NCBI GenBank assembly: GCA_028692875.1
Contig: JAQUWL010000006.1
Location: 16,169-80,168, forward strand
Length of the DNA: 64,000 bases
Reading direction: 5' to 3'
DNA from: Sulfurospirillaceae bacterium
GTDB taxonomy: Bacteria; Campylobacterota; Campylobacteria; Campylobacterales; Sulfurospirillaceae
The position numbers and the translations under genes were made by a program. This document shows, piece after piece, positions 45,296 through 53,356 of the stretch; the stretch's first letter is position 1; every line of letters begins with the position of its first letter. A model generated the notes under the pieces. That model was not told the origin of the DNA. It searched no databases and worked only from the letters and a program-made list of their open reading frames with translations.

Positions 45296-46988
45296 GGATT
45301 ATTTTTCCATTTTCAATTCTGTATATCTTTTGACATCGTTTTATCGTACTTAGACGATGGGCGATGATAATAAGTGTTTTATCTTTGCTAATATCATAAA
45401 TCTCATCCATAATTTGCATCTCTGTTTCATCATCAAGGGCAGAAGTTGCCTCATCAAGCACAAGAATTTCTGGTTTTTTGTATAAAGCTCTTGCGATGGC
45501 AATACGTTGCTTTTGACCACCGCTGAGCATGATTCCACCTTCACCTACAAAAGTTTTTACCCCTTCTTTTGTTTGTAAAAAATCATATATCTTAGCTTGT
45601 TGCAAAACTTCAATTAACCTATCCTCGTCATAACTTTCACCAAAAACAACATTTTCCGCAACTGTGCCATCAAAAAGATAAACAGCTTGTGGGATATAGC
45701 CTATTTTTCTTCTCCATGATGCAATATTGTCATTACAAATCTCTTCATCATCAACAATCAATTGACCTTTTAAAGGTCGATATAACCCTATAATCAAATC
45801 TACTAAAGTGCTTTTCCCACTTCCACTTTCTCCCACAAAAGCAATACTTTCACCTTTTTTTATTTCAATTTCAACATGGTCTAGAATAGGCTTTCCTGTT
45901 TCATAAGCAAAATCGATGTCTTTAAGTTTTATAATTTCATTAAAATCAATTGCATTATTTCCTAAATTTTCGCCATCATACATCAAGTCTGTATGAATAA
46001 TTTCTAATGACTTATAGGTAAATAAAATTGTATTGTAACTTGTCATAATTCTACTCACTGATGGCATTAACCGATACAAAGAAAGTACAAACATAGACAA
46101 AACAGAAAGTAAGAAAGAGATATTTTCTTGATACTGCCACACAATATACAAAACCATCAAAATAACTAACGAAAAAGCAACGACCTCCAAAAATAATCTT
46201 GGCACCTGTTGAAGTGTTTGTGCAAAAACATTAGATTTAGCATAACCATAACTTGCATTTTTAAACTCATTGACTATATTTTTATCATTCGCTTGAAGTT
46301 TAATAAATTTAAAATTTGATAAACTTTTATTAATAATTTCGTAAAAATTTTTTTGAAGTTCCGCCCTATTATCTCCATGAGTTTTTATCTTTGTCGAAAC
46401 TGTTTTGATCATCAATATAGCATTTAAAACCAATATAGATGTCAAAACCATTGTGATTTTATAGTTTACCCAAAGCATCATCACATAGATAAAGAGCACG
46501 ACAAAAACTTCACTCATCATAAATAAAACAGAAGAAATCAACATAGTTAAACTTAATGCTTCACTAATAATTGATTTAGATAAATTTGACGAATTTTTCG
46601 ACACAAAATCCCTATAATGCATCCCCATATAGTTTTCAAACAATCTATAGGCAAAAAAATGGTATCTCCCTTGTGAAAACTTTGCCAAAGAGTATGTATA
46701 AAATATATTGATTCCACCTCTAAAAACATAGAAAAACATCAAAGCTATTCCAAAGAACAACACAAAAGAAACATCGCTTGTACAACCCAAAAGATTGTAA
46801 GCATACATACAATATTGGCTAGAGTGTATCTTTGTAAAATCCATTGCGACTGTTAAAAAAGGCATAATTGCAGATATCCCTATAGTTTCGATCATCGAAA
46901 CAAAAATGGAAAAGAATAACAGTAGCCAAAGCAGCTTTTTATCTTTTTTCGTTAAGATATCCCCTAGTTTAGAAAGTACATTTCCCAT
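45285..46988 (-). CDS. pglK: Lipid-linked oligosaccharide flippase PglK
   Basis: ABC half-transporter that flips undecaprenyl-PP-oligosaccharide to the periplasmic side for PglB. 567 residues (C. jejuni PglK 564). Six transmembrane helices in residues 17-310; nucleotide domain with Walker A GESGSGKST, signature LSGGQKQRIAIARAL, Walker B ILVLDEATSALD. Phrases FFYVFRG, KFSQGRYHFFAYRLFENY and LYRLMPSVSRIMTSY closely follow PglK. In C. jejuni pglK is next to pglH in the same cluster; here about 29 kb of other glycan genes separate it from pglB. Confidence 0.92.
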   Translation of the reverse strand: MGNVLSKLGDILTKKDKKLLWLLLFFSIFVSMIETIGISAIMPFLTVAMDFTKIHSSQYCMYAYNLLGCTSDVSFVLFFGIALMFFYVFRGGINIFYTYSLAKFSQGRYHFFAYRLFENYMGMHYRDFVSKNSSNLSKSIISEALSLTMLISSVLFMMSEVFVVLFIYVMMLWVNYKITMVLTSILVLNAILMIKTVSTKIKTHGDNRAELQKNFYEIINKSLSNFKFIKLQANDKNIVNEFKNASYGYAKSNVFAQTLQQVPRLFLEVVAFSLVILMVLYIVWQYQENISFLLSVLSMFVLSLYRLMPSVSRIMTSYNTILFTYKSLEIIHTDLMYDGENLGNNAIDFNEIIKLKDIDFAYETGKPILDHVEIEIKKGESIAFVGESGSGKSTLVDLIIGLYRPLKGQLIVDDEEICNDNIASWRRKIGYIPQAVYLFDGTVAENVVFGESYDEDRLIEVLQQAKIYDFLQTKEGVKTFVGEGGIMLSGGQKQRIAIARALYKKPEILVLDEATSALDDETEMQIMDEIYDISKDKTLIIIAHRLSTIKRCQKIYRIENGKIIHEK

Positions 46989-46996
46989 ATCTTATC

Positions 46997-48250
46997 TTAC
47001 AACCTTCCATCACTACAAGGTAATACTGATTTGATATCGTAAACAATTTGTTCTTTACCTGTTTTAATCTCTAACTTTTTAAACACATCATGCGAAACGG
47101 CCAATACAAGAGCATCGTAGTCCCCTAGCTTTGTTTCAAAGTTATCAACCAAATTAAGTCCATATTCATGTTTGACCTCATCTTTATCTGCCCATGAGTC
47201 TGCAACATCTACTATACAACCAAACTCTTTTAGCTCTTCTATGACATCTATAACTCTAGAATTTCGAATATCTGGACAGTTTTCTTTGAATGTGATGCCA
47301 AGAACGAGCACCTTTACGCCTTCTACTTTTTTGCCTTTTTTGATGAGAAGTTTAACGATCTGATTGGCGACGTAGATACCCATATTATCGTTTATTCTTC
47401 TTCCTGCGAGTATCATTTCAGGGTGAAATCCTAGGCTTTGTGCTTTATGTGTTAGGTAGTATGGGTCAACGCCTATGCAGTGTCCACCCACAAGTCCTGG
47501 TTTGAATTTTAAGAAATTCCACTTTGTGCCTGCGGCTTCTAGTACTGCGTTGGTGTCTATGTTCATCTTGTAAAAAATCATCGAAAGCTCGTTGATAAAA
47601 GCGATGTTGATATCTCTTTGAGTGTTTTCTATGACTTTAGCTGCTTCTGCTACCTTGATAGATGGTGCTTTATGCGTTCCAGCGGTAATGATACTTCGGT
47701 ACAGAGCATCTACTTTATCGGCAATTTGTGGCGTTGAGCCTGAAGTGACTTTTAAAATTTTTGTAACGGTATGCTCTTTATCCCCTGGATTGATGCGTTC
47801 AGGGCTGTAACCACAGAAAAAATCAACATTAAATTGTAATCCAGAAAACTTTTCCAAAACAGGCACACAGTCCTCTTCAGTAGCCCCTGGATAAACTGTA
47901 CTTTCATAGATGACGATATCATCTTTTTTAAGCACTTTTCCTACGGTTTCACTCGCTTTTAGCAGAGGTGTTAAATCTGGTTTTTTGTTTTTGTCGATGG
48001 GAGTTGGAACGGTGACGATATAGATATTGCACGATGCTATATCTTCGCTTTTGTTGGAAAATTCCATCTTGTTTGCTAGAGCTTCTTTTAACTGTGTTTC
48101 ATTAAGTTCAAGCGTTCTGTCATATCCACTTTTAAGTTCATCGATGCGTTTTTGATATATATCGAAACCTACAACTTGATACTTTTTGGCAAATTCAACT
48201 GCTAAAGGAAGTCCTACATAACCTAAACCTATCACTGCTATTTTATACAT
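46997..48250 (-). CDS. UDP-N-acetyl-hexosamine 6-dehydrogenase (WbpO/TviB type)
   Basis: Oxidises UDP-HexNAc C6 to the uronate in two NAD-dependent steps. 417 residues; [19 protein letters not shown] nucleotide loop, [17 protein letters not shown] and the catalytic cysteine in [15 protein letters not shown]. The TviB/WbpO-type spacing favours UDP-GalNAc or UDP-GlcNAc over UDP-glucose. Its product could be amidated by the AsnB-like protein or used directly. Lies 19 bases after the AlbA_2 regulator gene. Confidence 0.9.
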   Translation of the reverse strand: MYKIAVIGLGYVGLPLAVEFAKKYQVVGFDIYQKRIDELKSGYDRTLELNETQLKEALANKMEFSNKSEDIASCNIYIVTVPTPIDKNKKPDLTPLLKASETVGKVLKKDDIVIYESTVYPGATEEDCVPVLEKFSGLQFNVDFFCGYSPERINPGDKEHTVTKILKVTSGSTPQIADKVDALYRSIITAGTHKAPSIKVAEAAKVIENTQRDINIAFINELSMIFYKMNIDTNAVLEAAGTKWNFLKFKPGLVGGHCIGVDPYYLTHKAQSLGFHPEMILAGRRINDNMGIYVANQIVKLLIKKGKKVEGVKVLVLGITFKENCPDIRNSRVIDVIEELKEFGCIVDVADSWADKDEVKHEYGLNLVDNFETKLGDYDALVLAVSHDVFKKLEIKTGKEQIVYDIKSVLPCSDGRL

Positions 48251-48269
48251 GCATAGTCCTAATTATCAT

Positions 48270-49682
48270 CTATTTTACTTCGCTTTCCAATTTCCAATAT
48301 CCACTTTTATCACTTCCAACTCGCACTATAAGTTTATACTCTTTTAACTTTTGAATACTTCTCATAATCGTTGTTCTATTTTTACCAACTTCTTTCACAA
48401 TCTTAGTATAAGAGATATTTGGATTGGTCCGTATCGCATTTAATATTTTTTCTTGTGTTTCATTTAGAGGTGCATTTAGAGGTGCATTTAGAGGTGCATT
48501 TTCTTCTCTCTCTTGCAATTTAACTTCCACTCGAAAAACTTCACCTTCTACCAAAATAGGATCGCTTCCACCATAGGCTTTTGCATACTTGTAAAGATTT
48601 TTCACTCCGCTTCCAAGCTCATCCGCAAAGCCTATCTCGCGAAAAACCTTTGCTATGGTTGGATTTTTTGGATAAGGTGTAAAATTGGTTGGTTTTAGCT
48701 CCCCATAACTATGTGGGATATTTGCATTTTCAAAAACTACATTATGTCTACCAATAACCATTTTTGCCACATATGCACTGCTATATTCTCGATGTATCAA
48801 GCTATTTGACACGGCTTCTCGAAAGATTTTATCTCTTAGACTTATGCGCATATCTCCCTCAAGATAAAAAGGGTCATTTAGATGTTTTTTTACAAATTCC
48901 ATCATCTTATAATAACTGTCAATCAGATTAGTCGTTACTATCTCTCTATCATCATATCTATCAAGATTCATTTTACGAAGTATCAGGTCTGTTTTATGAT
49001 GAGGCAGAGCATTGGTTATCGTTTCATCTTTACCAAAAAGCAAAATAGCCCCAAGGGTAAACCCTTCTTTGTTTGTCGTTTTATCGACCTTGTAAAGTCC
49101 TGAACTTTTTAATAATTCAAAATCACTCAATTCTTCCCACGGATGAGTATCAACACGTCTGTTTGATGCTACGATGCGGATTCGCTTTATAAGGTCTAAA
49201 TCAAAATCATCCATTGTTACATAAGGAAAAACTTTGTCTTCTGTATAAATGTCTTGCTTAAAAAGGTAAAGCTTAGCAATATTTGCATTTTGTCCAGTGA
49301 TATTTATATCGCTATCATTGTTTCTATCAAATATCTTTCCATTTAGAGTGCACACAGACTTGCTTTGTGGTACTTTGATGTATAAAATCTTTTTGTTTTT
49401 TATTTCTATCGTTTCTATAGTAAGATACAAAGGTGGACTAAATTTTTGGGGATTGTTTATGGCTGTCACAAACTCTTTTTTTATGTGTTCAATGGCATCT
49501 TCGTCTACACCCACGATGTTTCCATCATCTTTTACACCTAAAAATATATGACCTCCAGCTCGATTTGAAAATGCACATACGGTTTCATAAACATCTTTGC
49601 TGAGCTGATTTTTTGATTCTTTAAACTCAACTTTAAAGCTCTCGCCTTGCATAATAAGCTTTAGTATATGCTCTAGTTGCAT
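48270..49682 (-). CDS. AlbA_2-type ATP-binding transcriptional regulator
   Basis: 470 residues. N-terminal AlbA_2 DNA-binding domain (FKVEFKESKNQLSKDVYETVCAFSNRAGG, HIFLGVKDDGNIVGV), a GHKL-like ATPase region (LRDKIFREAVSNSLIHREYSS, GSGVKNLYKYAKAYGG), a linker of repeated NAPL units, and a C-terminal winged helix (NISYTKIVKEVGKNRTTIMRSIQKLKEYKLIVRVG). Proteins of this kind are scattered singletons in many bacteria; targets rarely known. It overlaps the MarR-type gene by 10 bases and may be co-transcribed with it. The linker repeat is perfect at DNA level and could vary in copy number. Confidence 0.85.
   Translation of the reverse strand: MQLEHILKLIMQGESFKVEFKESKNQLSKDVYETVCAFSNRAGGHIFLGVKDDGNIVGVDEDAIEHIKKEFVTAINNPQKFSPPLYLTIETIEIKNKKILYIKVPQSKSVCTLNGKIFDRNNDSDINITGQNANIAKLYLFKQDIYTEDKVFPYVTMDDFDLDLIKRIRIVASNRRVDTHPWEELSDFELLKSSGLYKVDKTTNKEGFTLGAILLFGKDETITNALPHHKTDLILRKMNLDRYDDREIVTTNLIDSYYKMMEFVKKHLNDPFYLEGDMRISLRDKIFREAVSNSLIHREYSSAYVAKMVIGRHNVVFENANIPHSYGELKPTNFTPYPKNPTIAKVFREIGFADELGSGVKNLYKYAKAYGGSDPILVEGEVFRVEVKLQEREENAPLNAPLNAPLNETQEKILNAIRTNPNISYTKIVKEVGKNRTTIMRSIQKLKEYKLIVRVGSDKSGYWKLESEVK
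48461..48496. repeat. Perfect 12-bp tandem repeat, three copies
   Basis: CATTTAGAGGTG repeated at 48461, 48473 and 48485, followed by a partial fourth unit. It encodes (Asn-Ala-Pro-Leu)x3 in the linker before the winged helix of the AlbA_2 protein. The unit is a multiple of three, so copy-number change keeps the frame. Confidence 0.95.
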
Positions 49683-49996
49683 GATTTCATCACTTCAAGT
49701 TCTCGCTGCAATTCTTCATACTCTTGTTTCTTTCGCTCAATAAACTTTTCTGTTAAAGCTATTTTTTCTTTAAAACCTTGTTCTGTTAAAAGATATCGAT
49801 AGGCTTTTTTATTGGTACTATGAGAGAAATTTTCGATTTTTATGAGTCCTTTTTGGATAAGTGCTTTTAGGATGTAATTCACTTTTCCTACACTGTACCC
49901 GATTGAACTTGCAATATCTCTTTGGGTGGTATGCTCCCCAGCAACTCTCAGGATGGCTAAAGTATCGGTATTGTTTATTGTATCTTGTGTGTTCAT
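49673..49996 (-). CDS. EPS-associated MarR-type transcriptional regulator
   Basis: 107 residues. Winged helix TQRDIASSIGYSVGKVNYILKALIQKGLIKIENFSHSTNKKAYRYLLTEQGFKEK then a coiled coil LTEKFIERKKQEYEELQRELEVM; this arrangement is the small MarR-type family found at the head of exopolysaccharide/O-antigen operons. It heads the leftward run of pglK, leg and later genes. Two GTTCA-N5-TGAA(C/T) inverted repeats lie in front and over its start codon, suggesting autoregulation. TATAAA ends about 11 bases before the ATG and no ribosome site is visible, so the mRNA may be leaderless. Confidence 0.85.
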   Translation of the reverse strand: MNTQDTINNTDTLAILRVAGEHTTQRDIASSIGYSVGKVNYILKALIQKGLIKIENFSHSTNKKAYRYLLTEQGFKEKIALTEKFIERKKQEYEELQRELEVMKSCN

Positions 49997-50005
49997 GTGT
50001 TGAAT
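49991..50005. promoter_or_regulatory. Operator-like inverted repeat over the MarR gene start
   Basis: GTTCATGTGTTGAAT: GTTCA, five bases, TGAAT; it overlaps the start codon of the regulator gene and is 37 bases from the perfect copy at 50028-50042. Confidence 0.45.
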
Positions 50006-50015
50006 TTTATAGTCT

Positions 50016-50042
50016 TGAAGCTTTGATGTTCATAAATTGAAC
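50016..50042. repeat. 27-bp direct repeat, copy 1
   Basis: Begins TGAAGC and ends with the palindrome GTTCATAAATTGAAC. The other copy at 51516-51542 differs only at the sixth base (A for C). Copies are exactly 1,500 bases apart and enclose the YhcG/123-residue gene pair. Confidence 0.92.
50028..50042. promoter_or_regulatory. Operator-like inverted repeat GTTCA-N5-TGAAC
   Basis: GTTCATAAATTGAAC, a perfect five-base inverted repeat with five-base spacer, lying just upstream of a TATAAA box for the MarR-type gene. An identical copy lies at 51528-51542 in front of the 123-residue gene. Probable binding site for the MarR-type protein; inferred from position and symmetry. Confidence 0.55.
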
Positions 50043-50079
50043 ATATAGAATTTTTTCTATCAATTGCTTTCATTTTGCA

Positions 50080-51114
50080 CTACTTTTCAAATAAATTTTC
50101 CAATCTTTGGCTTATTTCACTTGGCGTTGGCAACAAATCTTTAAATTCGCTTGGTAAAAATTCTGTAAGTTTATAAGTAGCAACTCCTATTGGTTGATTG
50201 CTCTCTTTGAGTGCGTATTCCACTGTTGTTCGTTTTTTTTCTTTACAAATGATGATGCCGATGGATGGATTTTCATCAGGTAGTTTAATAGTGTCATTTA
50301 ACACTGAGAGATAAAAGTTCATTTTTCCTGCGTATTCTGGTTTGAACTTTCCTATTTTTAGCTCAATGGCTATTAGAGATTTGAGCCTTCTGTGATACAA
50401 AAGTATATCTATAAAATACTCTTCATCATCTACTTCTAGTTTGTATTGATTTCCCAAAAAGGCAAAGTCAGAACCCATCTGAGCTAAAAACTCTCTTATT
50501 TTATTTATAAGTCCAATTTCCAACTGATGTTCGCTATACTCTTCACCTAATTCTAGAAAGTCAAAATTATATTCATCTTTTACAGCAAGTGAGGCTTGAT
50601 GTTTGTATTTTTCTACTATTGTAATATCAAAATTTGTTTGATTTAAAAGAAATTTTTCATAAGATTTGTTATCGATATGATTGTCCAGCACTCTAGATGT
50701 CCAGCCAAACTTTATGACCATTTTGATGTAAAATTCTCTTTCTAATTCATCTTTGGCTTTTTGGAAAATGACCACATTGTGTGTCCAACCAATTTGTGCA
50801 GTCAATGCCTGCAGTTTTGTGTTGTCTCTGTATTCAATATAGAAAGTTCGCATATTCCAAAGATTTCTTTCACTAAAACCTTTCATTCCTACAAACTCTT
50901 TTTGAAGTTCTTCTGAGAGGTTTTTTACTACAGATTGTCCCCAGCCAAACTGCTCTTGTTTTTCTACAATATTTTTACCAATATCCCAATAAAGATTTAT
51001 AAGCTCTTTGTTGACTGCTTTTAGGGCTTCATATTGAGATGAAAGTATTTTAGATTTTATTTCTTTGACAAAGGTAGTGAAGTGTTGGTCTGTAGGCGAA
51101 AGTTCTTTTTTCAT
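50080..51114 (-). CDS. YhcG-family PDDEXK nuclease (DUF1016)
   Basis: 344 residues, the standard layout: N-terminal helical DUF1016 domain (LINLYWDIGKNIVEKQEQFGWGQSVVKNLSEEL, GFSERNLWNMRTFY, IGWTHNVVIFQKAKDELEREFYI) and C-terminal nuclease (DEEYFIDILLYHRRLKSLIAIELKIG, KMNFYLSVLND) with the D ... ExK catalytic set. Coupled by ATGA to the small gene upstream; the pair is bracketed by 27-bp direct repeats between the epimerase and the MarR-type gene, so it looks like an inserted cassette. Role in defence, recombination or insertion itself unknown. Confidence 0.88.
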   Translation of the reverse strand: MKKELSPTDQHFTTFVKEIKSKILSSQYEALKAVNKELINLYWDIGKNIVEKQEQFGWGQSVVKNLSEELQKEFVGMKGFSERNLWNMRTFYIEYRDNTKLQALTAQIGWTHNVVIFQKAKDELEREFYIKMVIKFGWTSRVLDNHIDNKSYEKFLLNQTNFDITIVEKYKHQASLAVKDEYNFDFLELGEEYSEHQLEIGLINKIREFLAQMGSDFAFLGNQYKLEVDDEEYFIDILLYHRRLKSLIAIELKIGKFKPEYAGKMNFYLSVLNDTIKLPDENPSIGIIICKEKKRTTVEYALKESNQPIGVATYKLTEFLPSEFKDLLPTPSEISQRLENLFEK

Positions 51115-51482
51115 TTTAGCAACTCTATTATTTTATACCACTGTTCTTTATCTATATCGTGACCAATACTATTATTTTCTATAGCTTCTTCTATCTCTGT
51201 TTTCATTTTATTTTTTGTATTTTGTGATAATATTTGCCAATTGGTCAATATGTTTTCGACAACTTCTGAAACTATATAGGTTTGTCTACCTAAAGCATAT
51301 CTAAAAGATGCAAGTAGTGTTAACTCAGATACTTTTATCGCAGATTTTTGTAATAAATCTTCTAAAATATCATGGCACTCTTGCAGCTGTTCATCTGTGA
51401 CATTATCACTCATACTTATTGCTTGAGCTAAAATATCAAACTCACATAAATTTTGTTCTCTATTATCATCTATAGTTTTCAT
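51111..51482 (-). CDS. Small protein of unknown function paired with YhcG nuclease
   Basis: 123 residues, acidic, predicted helical. SAIKVSELTLLASFRYALGRQTYIVSEVVENILTNWQILSQ is the most distinctive block and resembles short proteins I associate with phage or plasmid genomes, without an assignable function. Ends ATGA-coupled to the nuclease, so the two probably act or are controlled together. Inside the 1,500-base repeat-bounded unit, with an operator-like site 46-60 bases upstream of its start. Confidence 0.7.
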   Translation of the reverse strand: MKTIDDNREQNLCEFDILAQAISMSDNVTDEQLQECHDILEDLLQKSAIKVSELTLLASFRYALGRQTYIVSEVVENILTNWQILSQNTKNKMKTEIEEAIENNSIGHDIDKEQWYKIIELLK

Positions 51483-51515
51483 TACTTATTATCGTTCCTT
51501 TGATACCTTTTTCAA

Positions 51516-51542
51516 TGAAGATTTGATGTTCATAAATTGAAC
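51516..51542. repeat. 27-bp direct repeat, copy 2
   Basis: Second copy of the repeat at 50016-50042 (26 of 27 bases identical), including GTTCATAAATTGAAC at 51528-51542. It lies 8-34 bases after the epimerase stop and upstream of the 123-residue gene. Confidence 0.92.
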
Positions 51543-51549
51543 TTTCATT

Positions 51550-52551
51550 TTAAACATTAAAAAACTCTCTATACCAATCCACAAATTTATCTATTCCCTC
51601 TTGGATTGGTGTTGAGGGTTTATACCCCAAATCCTCGACCAAATCGCTCACATCCGCATACGTTGAGGGCACATCTCCTGCTTGAAGTGGCAAAAAGTTT
51701 TTTTCTATCGTTTTTCCGAGCTTCTTTTCGATGGCTTCAATAAAATCCATCAATTTTACTGGATTATTATTGCCGATATTGTATATCTTATAGCTCTTTG
51801 CTGGACTGTCTATTACCCTTACTACACCCTCGATTATGTCGTCAATATAAGTAAAATCTCTTAGCATTTCGCCATTATTGAACACGTCAATTGCTTTTCC
51901 CTCAATAGCCGCTTTGGTAAACAAAAACAACGCCATATCTGGTCTGCCCCACGGTCCATAAACTGTAAAAAAGCGAAGTCCTGTTGTCTGCAAACCAAAA
52001 AGATGACTATACGTATGTGCCATCAGCTCATTGGATTTTTTGCTCGCTGCGTACAAACTGATAGGGTGATCAACATTGTCGCTTGTGCTAAAAGGAAGTT
52101 TTTCATTGGAGCCATAGACCGATGAGCTGCTCGCATAGCAAAGGTTTTTTACCCCAAAATGCCTGCAGCACTCTAAAATATTCATAAAACCAACGATATT
52201 GCTCTGGATATAAGCATCTGGGTTGGTTAGCGAGTAACGCACCCCTGCTTGTGCTGCGAGATTGCATACAGCATCAAATTTCTCAGTGGCAAAAAGAGCC
52301 TCTAGTCCAGCTTTATCCTCAAGATTGAGTTTGATAAAACGATAGTTTACATGTAAGCTGGATTGAATGAGTTTATTGAAAACAATAGACTCTTGAGCTA
52401 TACCTGCACGCTCCAATCTTCCGAATTTAACACTTTGGTCATAGTAGTCATTGATGTTATCAAGTCCAATAATTTCATCTCCTCTAGCCAATAGCTTTAA
52501 CGCTAAATGACTTCCAATAAATCCTGCTGTTCCCGTGACTAAAATCTTCAT
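51550..52551 (-). CDS. UDP-glucuronate 4-epimerase
   Basis: 333 residues, extended [108 protein letters not shown]-like block (here KAAIEGK) are typical of UDP-GlcA 4-epimerases making UDP-GalA. No gene for UDP-glucose dehydrogenase proper is seen in the window. One TACATGTA site. Confidence 0.9.
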   Translation of the reverse strand: MKILVTGTAGFIGSHLALKLLARGDEIIGLDNINDYYDQSVKFGRLERAGIAQESIVFNKLIQSSLHVNYRFIKLNLEDKAGLEALFATEKFDAVCNLAAQAGVRYSLTNPDAYIQSNIVGFMNILECCRHFGVKNLCYASSSSVYGSNEKLPFSTSDNVDHPISLYAASKKSNELMAHTYSHLFGLQTTGLRFFTVYGPWGRPDMALFLFTKAAIEGKAIDVFNNGEMLRDFTYIDDIIEGVVRVIDSPAKSYKIYNIGNNNPVKLMDFIEAIEKKLGKTIEKNFLPLQAGDVPSTYADVSDLVEDLGYKPSTPIQEGIDKFVDWYREFFNV

Positions 52552-52552
52552 A

Positions 52553-53356
52553 TCATTCCTTAACCCTAACCCTTAAAAACACAGGAAACCTAGGTTTCCC
52601 AGCTTTGGTGATTTCTTGATATTTGTAGGTGATTTGTGTCCCTACTTTGGGTGGATTTTTGCGCTCATTTTCACTAAAGCCAGAACCCACATCAAATGTC
52701 ATCCCTTTTTCGCCTTTACATGTAAGTGAGCCTAAAAGATTTTTATATTTGCCTTGCCCTTTATGGTGGGCGATAACTTCGCACTCTGCATCATAAAAAG
52801 TTTTCACTTTTAAAGCGCTATCGTCTCGTTTTGCGATGTAAGGTGTTTGTGGATTTCGTAGCACGACACCCTCTCCACCCTTTGTTTCAACCTCTTTTAA
52901 AAATTGCGCTAAATGGGCTTTGTCTTTACATGTAAACTGAGGCACAACTCTGAGATACTGCGGTAAAGGCTCTTTAAGAAGTGCTAAACGCTGTATCAAA
53001 TTTCCTTTCGCTTCAGGTACTTCAAAAATATTATAGGTTAGTTTTTTCCATCCCTCATGGGGTTCTTTTTGCATCACGATAGATTGAATCACCTCAAAAT
53101 CGCCTTGCTTGCTCCACAATTCGCCATCGAGTTTAAACAATGGAAAATCTTTGGTAAACCACTTTGGAGCAGCAAAAACCCTACCACTTCGAGAGACAAG
53201 GCTTTTCCCATCCCAATACGCTCTCACACCATCGAGCTTTTCGCTCATCAACCAGCCTGAGATATTTTGGTCTTTATAGGTTTCTAGCAATAAAAGTTCT
53301 GGCTTAGCACCCCATGCGAAACAACATAAAAGGACAAAAAAGTAAACAAATCTCAT
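52553..53356 (-). CDS. Periplasmic ATP-dependent DNA ligase (LigE type)
   Basis: 267 residues. Residues 1-17 ([17 protein letters not shown]) are a signal peptide, so the enzyme acts in the periplasm. Nucleotidyltransferase motif I is [10 protein letters not shown] with Lys40; [20 protein letters not shown] (motif IV) and SALKVKTF (motif V) follow, then an OB-fold. Such minimal secreted ligases are known in naturally transformable Neisseria, Haemophilus and Campylobacter relatives and are thought to mend nicks in incoming DNA. Its position between sugar genes, overlapping rmlB by ATGA, is unexplained. Two TACATGTA sites fall inside. Confidence 0.9.
   Translation of the reverse strand: MRFVYFFVLLCCFAWGAKPELLLLETYKDQNISGWLMSEKLDGVRAYWDGKSLVSRSGRVFAAPKWFTKDFPLFKLDGELWSKQGDFEVIQSIVMQKEPHEGWKKLTYNIFEVPEAKGNLIQRLALLKEPLPQYLRVVPQFTCKDKAHLAQFLKEVETKGGEGVVLRNPQTPYIAKRDDSALKVKTFYDAECEVIAHHKGQGKYKNLLGSLTCKGEKGMTFDVGSGFSENERKNPPKVGTQITYKYQEITKAGKPRFPVFLRVRVKE

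Noticed and set aside
48461-48496. Tandem repeat as a CRISPR remnant
   Set aside because: Units are 12 bases, contiguous without spacers and lie inside a coding frame.
48250-49700. Direct repeats flanking the AlbA_2 gene
   Set aside because: The 30 bases on each side share nothing longer than about five bases.
50080-51482. YhcG and 123-residue gene as a restriction-modification or toxin-antitoxin pair
   Set aside because: No methyltransferase or specificity subunit is present and the small protein lacks any antitoxin or toxin motif I can recognise; pairing alone is not enough.
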